Shown here piece by piece: positions 58,799 to 64,000 of a stretch of 64,000 bases of DNA. Both the position numbers and the translations under genes were made by a program. The notes under the pieces are model-generated. The model saw only the letters and a list, made by a program, of their open reading frames with translations, was not told where the DNA came from and ran no database searches. The stretch is from Ignavibacteriaceae bacterium (GTDB taxonomy: Bacteria; Bacteroidota; Ignavibacteria; Ignavibacteriales; Ignavibacteriaceae): assembly GCA_014860115.1 (NCBI GenBank), contig JACZKK010000209.1:1-64000 (forward strand), written 5' to 3'. Every line of letters starts with the position of its first letter. Positions within the stretch are counted from its first letter, which is position 1.

Positions 58799-60787
58799 TT
58801 ATCTTAAAAGAACAAGATTTCTGCTGTATTGCTTGCCATCTAAATCAATCAAGAAATAATAGACTCCGCTAGCCAAAGGTACACCATTTTCATTTTTTCC
58901 ATACCAGTCGAATCTGTTTTCACCATCAACGGTCAATGTGCTGTAATATCCTACTTGTTGTCCCAACGGATCAATAATTCTGATTATTAAATTTTCATTT
59001 CCTGATGATTTAATAGAAACAGATGTAAAAGAATTTTGCAACGGGTAAAACGGATTTGGAAATGGCTCACTTACTATGAAATCTGTATAAGTTCTTTTTA
59101 AATCTGTATTAAGACTTATATCGAGAGAGCCATAGTAAAATTTATAGTTGTTACTCAAGGGATCTCTTAAAGTAGCCCCAGAGTTGTCATCATACGTAAA
59201 GTAAAAATCAACCAGCTCGTCATTAAACAGATATGGAAGCTTAAAAGTGTACTTTAAGTTACCATCAAAATCCAATTGCTTCTCTATGTAGTCAATACCA
59301 TCTGTTGAATACTGAACATAAACTGTCTGCGGGAAAATATTATCATTCGTAAGAAACATTTTATTCAGAATGAAGGTGCCATCGGATGCATCAAGATTCG
59401 GGAATTCAATTGCTTTAACAGCTGAAAGTAATCCGCAACCTCTTTCATTATTTGGTGAGGAACTATTGTCTGCAGTTTCGATTAGAATATTTCTTATCTG
59501 CGTGTTTTTCAAATGAGGATAGGCAGATAAAAGTAAAGCTGAAATTCCGCTTGCAATAGGAGCCGCGACAGAAGTACCACTGGCCGTTAAATAACCTGTA
59601 AAATTACCAGCGGCTGCACAGTATACACCAACACCTTGTGTAACAACTTCAGGTTTTATTCTTCCGTCATAGCTTGGGCCACGACTGCTGAATGATGCAA
59701 CTTCATTATTATTATTAACTGCACCAATTGCAAGAGTATTTATACCATCTGCTGGCGCAGTTATGTATCTCCATGAGCTATTGCCTTCATTACCTGCCGA
59801 GGAAATAGTTACTACACCTCTTCTGAAAGCAAGTTCAACAGCCTTTGTAACGATTGTAGTTTTTCCATCCATATCTGAATAATTATAAGAAAACTCTGGC
59901 GGATCGAAAGTGCTGTAACCTAATGAGCTGCTGGTTATATCAACTCCATAACTTTCCATCCATTCGATTGCAGCAGCATAGTTATCTTCTTCAATATGTT
60001 TTTCGCTTCTTATATCTTCAGTCTTTGCAAGTATAAATTCCGAACCAAAAGCAGAACCAATTAACGAACCTTCTTTAAATCCTCCAGCAATTGAGAAGAC
60101 TAAAGTGCCGTGATTGTGCTGAGAAGGATTATCAAGTGAATCATTTGCTGTTGATTCATCTTTAAAAATAAAATCATACTCGGCAACTACAGTGGCATCC
60201 TTTAATGATTCGTGGTTCTTCCAATCAAATCCTGTGTCAAGCAGACCTAGTAGAACACCTTCACCAGTTATTCCTTTTGAATGGACTGCGGGTACATCTG
60301 AAAGTTGAAGCTGACCAAATGACGGTCCGTAATCAAAAGAAAATAAATTAGATTCCTGCTTTTGTAATTGGTTAGCTGCTTTCAATTCAGGATTCTTGAA
60401 TACAAACCCTTTTACGGGATCAATTTTTTCAACGAAGGTAAGTCTAGCAACTTTAATTTTTTCATCTTCAGTCAAATAAGTAGTTACGGCATTAAACCAC
60501 CGTAGTTTGTTTTCGATTTTAATTCCAATTTGTTCTAATTGTAAAATATAATCATTCACTAAAGGCAAATCTTCATATGTGATGATGTTATCATCACCTA
60601 AATTTTTAATTCGTCTTTCAATACTTTTTTGAGAGAGCAGTGATAGTGCTGAGTTGTAAATAGAGCTACTCTTTTCAAGCTTTTCTGTCGGTTCAACACC
60701 TTTATCTACAAAGTAAATAAAGTACTTAGATTGGGAAAAACTGAAAGATGTAAATAGAATAAAAATCCAGAGGATATATTTCTTCAT
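58799..60787 (-). CDS. Secreted S8 subtilisin-like serine protease with sorting domain
   Basis: About 662 residues. Signal peptide MKKYILWIFILFTSFSFS, N-terminal propeptide (about 25-130), and the subtilase triad: Asp in LGLLDTGFDW, His in HNHGTLVFSIAGG, Ser in TASGTSVAAPIASGI, with oxyanion Asn in SSAGNEGN. The C-terminal ~90 residues (PFPNPFYPLQNS ... WYGKNENGVPLASGVYYFLI) are a T9SS-type sorting domain. ATG 60787 is used; a TTG four codons earlier is also open. It is the last gene of lepA-lepB-subtilase. Likely extracellular peptidase. Confidence 0.92.
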   Translation of the reverse strand: MKKYILWIFILFTSFSFSQSKYFIYFVDKGVEPTEKLEKSSSIYNSALSLLSQKSIERRIKNLGDDNIITYEDLPLVNDYILQLEQIGIKIENKLRWFNAVTTYLTEDEKIKVARLTFVEKIDPVKGFVFKNPELKAANQLQKQESNLFSFDYGPSFGQLQLSDVPAVHSKGITGEGVLLGLLDTGFDWKNHESLKDATVVAEYDFIFKDESTANDSLDNPSQHNHGTLVFSIAGGFKEGSLIGSAFGSEFILAKTEDIRSEKHIEEDNYAAAIEWMESYGVDITSSSLGYSTFDPPEFSYNYSDMDGKTTIVTKAVELAFRRGVVTISSAGNEGNSSWRYITAPADGINTLAIGAVNNNNEVASFSSRGPSYDGRIKPEVVTQGVGVYCAAAGNFTGYLTASGTSVAAPIASGISALLLSAYPHLKNTQIRNILIETADNSSSPNNERGCGLLSAVKAIEFPNLDASDGTFILNKMFLTNDNIFPQTVYVQYSTDGIDYIEKQLDFDGNLKYTFKLPYLFNDELVDFYFTYDDNSGATLRDPLSNNYKFYYGSLDISLNTDLKRTYTDFIVSEPFPNPFYPLQNSFTSVSIKSSGNENLIIRIIDPLGQQVGYYSTLTVDGENRFDWYGKNENGVPLASGVYYFLIDLDGKQYSRNLVLLR

Positions 60788-60811
60788 AATAATCTGCAAT
60801 ATTTATGAAAT

Positions 60812-61681
60812 TTAATTTAATCCTTTGAAAATTCTATCAGCTCTGATGGCTGAAAGGAAACCAAGAGGCCCGGGCGCTGCCTTTTCTGAATCATAAGACC
60901 AATAAATAAATATGGCTTTTCCTATTATCATATTATCAGTGATAAAACCAAAATGACGGCTGTCCATACTAGCTTCAAAATTATCTCCAACAACAAAATA
61001 GTGATCTTGCTCCAGGACATACTCTGAAATAGCTCTGCCATCCAGAGTGACTAATGTACCTTCGGAAAGCAATGAACGTTCTCCATGATCCATAACAATA
61101 ACAGATTGCCAGCGTTCAAAGTTCTCCGGCGAAACTTTTATAGTATCTCCTTTAGCTGGAATAATTATAGGTCCGTAATGATCTCTATTCCATTTCGAAC
61201 CCGCTGGATAAATATTATCATCTTTAATCCGGATTCCTCCTTCAGTCTCCTTTGAGATTTTAAAAGTAGAAGGTAATTCAAGTGTTTTTCCATTCACAAA
61301 GATTAAACCATTAGTGATGTGAAGTGTGTCGTGAGGACCTGCAATTATCCTTTTGACATATTTAGAACCACCTCTGAGCGAATCATTCTCAAATCCGGTG
61401 GGAAATTCAAAAATGATAACGTCATTTATTTCAGGTTTACCCACTTCAAATAAATTGTATTGGGGGATGTGAATATCAGCAATTGGGATTTCCCGCGGAG
61501 TAGCAATATTATAAACAAATTTATTAGCAATTATGAAGTCTCCGGGCTGCAATGTGTTTTCCATAGACGAACTCGGAATCTGAAAAGCATCAATCGCAAA
61601 TGCTTTAATTACCAGAGCTATGATGGCAACTAAAAAAAGTATTTTAAAAAATTTATAAAGTTTCTTAAAAAAGATCCCCAT
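60812..61681 (-). CDS. lepB: Signal peptidase I
   Basis: Membrane serine peptidase that removes signal peptides from exported proteins. 289 residues. One N-terminal TM (FFKILFLVAIIALVIKAF), catalytic Ser in QIPSSSMENTLQPGDF, the catalytic Lys in GGSKYVKRIIAGPHD, and the closing motif DHYFVVGDNFEASMDSRHFG. It starts four bases after the lepA stop. Its position ahead of a secreted protease gene fits its role on many exported proteins here. Confidence 0.95.
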   Translation of the reverse strand: MGIFFKKLYKFFKILFLVAIIALVIKAFAIDAFQIPSSSMENTLQPGDFIIANKFVYNIATPREIPIADIHIPQYNLFEVGKPEINDVIIFEFPTGFENDSLRGGSKYVKRIIAGPHDTLHITNGLIFVNGKTLELPSTFKISKETEGGIRIKDDNIYPAGSKWNRDHYGPIIIPAKGDTIKVSPENFERWQSVIVMDHGERSLLSEGTLVTLDGRAISEYVLEQDHYFVVGDNFEASMDSRHFGFITDNMIIGKAIFIYWSYDSEKAAPGPLGFLSAIRADRIFKGLN

Positions 61682-61685
61682 AATA

Positions 61686-63479
61686 TTATTCCTCTATTTG
61701 CAATACTGCTAAAAAGGCTTCCTGTGGAATTTCAACATTACCCACTTGCTTCATTCGTTTTTTGCCTTCTTTTTGTTTTTCGAGCAATTTTCTTTTTCTT
61801 GTAATGTCACCGCCATAACATTTTGCAAGAACATTTTTTCTCAATGCTTTTACAACTGATTTAGAAATAATTTTCGAACCGATCGCAGCCTGAATTGAAA
61901 CTTCAAACATTTGTCTCGGGATCAGATCTTTTAATTTCGAGCAGACTTTCCTTCCCCAGTCATAAGCTTTATCACGATGAACAATCATTGAAAGAGCATC
62001 TACAGGATCACTATTCAACAAGATATCAAGTTTAGCAAGATCAGATTCAACATAGCCAATATATTCGTAATCAAAAGATGCATAACCGCGAGTAGTTGAT
62101 TTTAGCTTATCGTAAAAATCGAAAATTATTTCCGAAAGTGGAAATTCAAATTGAAGGTCGGCTCTGGTTGGATCAAGATAAGTTGTGTTTTTATATGTTC
62201 CTCTTTTATCCATCGAGAGTTTCATAATATTTCCCACATATTCACTCGGACAAACTATTTGTGCTTTTATATATGGTTCTTCGATCCTGTCAATCTCTCC
62301 GATTGCTGGCATTTCTGCAGGGTTATCTACAACAATCTTTTCTCCTCTTTTATTATAAACATAATACTCAACGTTTGGAAGAGTAGTAATAATTGTTTGA
62401 TCATATTCCCTATGCAATCTTTCCTGAACTATTTCCATATGTAGAAGTCCAAGGAACCCGCATCTAAATCCAAATCCGAGTGCTGCTGAAGTTTCCGGCT
62501 GATAAACCAAAGCTGAATCATTCAACCTAAATTTTTCAAGAGCATCGCGCAAACCTTCATAATCATCTGAATCTGTTGGATACAAACCACTGTAAACCAT
62601 CGGCTTGACTTCTTTATAACCCGGAAGTGGTTTGTCAGTACCATTCTTTGCCTGAGTTACAGTATCACCAACTTTTGTGTACCTGACATCTTTAATTCCT
62701 GCTATAAGGTAACCAACGTTTCCTGCTGAAAGTTCATCAACCTTTACTTTTCTTAATCCTAAAATTCCAATTTCTTCAGCATCCATTATTTTATCTGTAA
62801 CGAAGAATTTAATTTTATCATTTGTGCGCAGAGTTCCATTGAAGACTCTTATGTATGCAACCGCACCACGGTAAGCATCAAATATAGAATCAAAAACCAA
62901 TGCCTGAAGTGGTGCATTCGGATCTCCTTTGGGCGGTGGAATTCTTTTAACTATTTCTTCAAGTAACTCATCAATACCAATGTTTGCTTTAGCGCTGACC
63001 TTCAGAATATCTTCTTCTTTACATCCGATTAAATCAATTACCTGATGAGAAATTCTTTCGACTTCAGCGCTTGGTAGGTCAATTTTGTTGAGGACAGGAA
63101 TTATTTCCAAACCTGCATCAAGAGCGAGATAAAGATTGCTGATTGTTTGTGCCTCAACTCCCTGTGCTGCATCAACAACAAGCAGAGCACCTTCACAGGC
63201 AGCAAGCGAGCGTGAAACTTCGTAGCTGAAATCAACGTGACCGGGAGTATCAATTAAATTGAGAATATATTTTTCACCATCTTTCGTCTTATAATGCATC
63301 TGGATGGCGTGAGATTTTATAGTGATTCCCCTTTCTCTTTCCAGATCCATATCATCCAGAACCTGAGCTTTTGCTTCACGTTCTGTAACAGCACCGGTTT
63401 TTTCCAGAAGCCTGTCGGCGACAGTGGATTTACCGTGGTCAATATGCGCAATTATGCAGAAATTTCTAATTTGTTCCAT
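61686..63479 (-). CDS. lepA: Elongation factor 4
   Basis: Translational GTPase that back-translocates or helps stalled ribosomes. 597 residues. G1 [16 protein letters not shown]2 RERGITI, G3 DTPGHVDF, G4 NKIDLPSA, and the LepA C-terminal domain with [20 protein letters not shown]. The lepA-lepB linkage is widespread in bacteria. No odd features. Confidence 0.97.
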   Translation of the reverse strand: MEQIRNFCIIAHIDHGKSTVADRLLEKTGAVTEREAKAQVLDDMDLERERGITIKSHAIQMHYKTKDGEKYILNLIDTPGHVDFSYEVSRSLAACEGALLVVDAAQGVEAQTISNLYLALDAGLEIIPVLNKIDLPSAEVERISHQVIDLIGCKEEDILKVSAKANIGIDELLEEIVKRIPPPKGDPNAPLQALVFDSIFDAYRGAVAYIRVFNGTLRTNDKIKFFVTDKIMDAEEIGILGLRKVKVDELSAGNVGYLIAGIKDVRYTKVGDTVTQAKNGTDKPLPGYKEVKPMVYSGLYPTDSDDYEGLRDALEKFRLNDSALVYQPETSAALGFGFRCGFLGLLHMEIVQERLHREYDQTIITTLPNVEYYVYNKRGEKIVVDNPAEMPAIGEIDRIEEPYIKAQIVCPSEYVGNIMKLSMDKRGTYKNTTYLDPTRADLQFEFPLSEIIFDFYDKLKSTTRGYASFDYEYIGYVESDLAKLDILLNSDPVDALSMIVHRDKAYDWGRKVCSKLKDLIPRQMFEVSIQAAIGSKIISKSVVKALRKNVLAKCYGGDITRKRKLLEKQKEGKKRMKQVGNVEIPQEAFLAVLQIEE

Positions 63480-63577
63480 TAATTCTGGATTTAGTCAGAG
63501 GTACAATTAAATGATGAGCAAATATAAAGAGGGGTATGTTCTAATTAAAGGTAAGTAAAAATGAATAAGTGATAATT

Positions 63578-64000
63578 CTAATGTAATAATGACTGGAATT
63601 CCTCCAACTTCATAATTGTATCAACAATTATCCCTTCACGCAAAGCATTCTCTGATACAGTCATCTCTTTCAATTTAAATTTGTGGAAGACTTCACTAAG
63701 GATTAACAACCCAGCAGGAATTATATCTGCTCTTTTTATTTCCATTCCTTCAATAAAAAGTCTATCAACAGGTGATTCGCACTTAAGTACGTCGGAGGTT
63801 AATTCAAATATTTCATTTGAAGTAAAAGTAAAACCGTTCATTGTTTTTTTGAATTTTCCATTACGCCGATAACTCATAATTGATGCTGCTGCCACAATTG
63901 TTCCCGAGCTTCCGATAGCCATTTCGAAGAAATGATTTGGGTGGAGGTTAGCGTTCGTATCAAGTTTATCTTTTATATACTGCCTGCACATTTCAATTCC
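63578..64000 (-). CDS. Ppx/GppA-family phosphatase, C-terminal part (5' end outside window)
   Basis: Fragment of an exopolyphosphatase/guanosine-pentaphosphate phosphatase. About 140 codons are visible and reach the window's right edge, so the start lies outside. Seen: AIGSSGTIVAAASI (the phosphate-binding GSSGT pattern), then IEGMEIKRADIIPAGLLILSEVF and VSENALREGIIVD, a typical C-terminal half. The GSSGT loop plus RADIIPAG are diagnostic of the family. Role: polyphosphate or (p)ppGpp turnover; which one is not resolved. It lies 98 bases upstream of lepA on the same strand. Confidence 0.85.
   Translation of the reverse strand, partial: GIEMCRQYIKDKLDTNANLHPNHFFEMAIGSSGTIVAAASIMSYRRNGKFKKTMNGFTFTSNEIFELTSDVLKCESPVDRLFIEGMEIKRADIIPAGLLILSEVFHKFKLKEMTVSENALREGIIVDTIMKLEEFQSLLH

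Noticed and set aside
1-64000. tRNA, rRNA, CRISPR array or prophage
   Set aside because: No cloverleaf, conserved rRNA stretch, regularly spaced repeats or phage structural gene was seen in the gaps or frames.

Overview
The window looks like a chromosomal segment of an AT-rich, non-phototrophic relative of Bacteroidota/Chlorobiota, most likely an Ignavibacteria-type bacterium. This is an inference from three things. Several secreted proteins end in type IX secretion (T9SS) sorting domains with the NYPNPFNPTT signature. There is a hybrid two-component system (HTCS) with a periplasmic propeller and an AraC output domain, and there are TonB-dependent receptors with carboxypeptidase-like N-terminal domains but no SusD partner. 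No tRNA, rRNA, CRISPR array, insertion sequence or prophage gene was recognised.

Layout. 0-10.4 kb: tryptophanase (cut by the left edge), a Yip1-type membrane protein, PriA, a lipoprotein, an RCK potassium channel, an S66 LD-carboxypeptidase, a hicB-hicA toxin-antitoxin pair and an ADP-forming acyl-CoA synthetase. 10.7-19.6 kb: a sensing and uptake locus with a TonB-dependent receptor, an HTCS gene starting 4 bases after it, and a secreted beta-helix protein whose upstream region carries a 21-bp direct repeat. 20-28.9 kb: histidine kinase, NadA, AroB, AroK, a beta-barrel protein, PpiD-like foldase, Crp/Fnr regulator and PHP phosphoesterase. 29-38.2 kb: PorZ-like propeller protein, ABC-F ATPase, an orphan gene, ROK kinase, RsmA, PAP2 enzyme and a menaquinone methyltransferase. 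38.2-42 kb: a compact minus-strand operon (rhomboid, AhpD-like, amidohydrolase, RdgB, lipoprotein). 42-53.4 kb: mostly exported proteins (DUF2911/TPR, three NTF2-like proteins, two T9SS-sorted proteins, a TonB receptor with a lipoprotein partner, a DUF1028 hydrolase). 53.5-64 kb: UvrA, YigZ, a MarR regulator, an O-methyltransferase, then lepA-lepB-subtilase and the end of a Ppx/GppA gene.

Metabolically the genes fit a fermentative or facultatively anaerobic heterotroph. Tryptophanase and ADP-forming acetyl-CoA synthetase suggest amino-acid and acetate metabolism, a menaquinone methyltransferase suggests a menaquinone chain, and the many exported proteins suggest use of polymers or peptides outside the cell.

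The most unusual signal is repeat-related. In three T9SS-sorted proteins the C-terminal domain coding sequence carries short repetitive DNA in frame: heptamer tandem repeats in two genes at the same codon position just before VSLKVYD, a palindrome at that position in the third, and further palindromes at two other CTD positions. Related palindromes lie just downstream of secreted-protein genes, and two ~85-bp elements with inverted ends lie in the leaders of a TonB receptor gene and a lipoprotein gene. Together these suggest that small palindromic or heptamer elements spread here and are tolerated in CTD linkers. Other leads are the TonB receptor-HTCS-beta-helix circuit with a candidate operator, the inverted-order hicBA locus ahead of a cell-wall peptidase, and a near-certain palindromic operator in front of the MarR gene.
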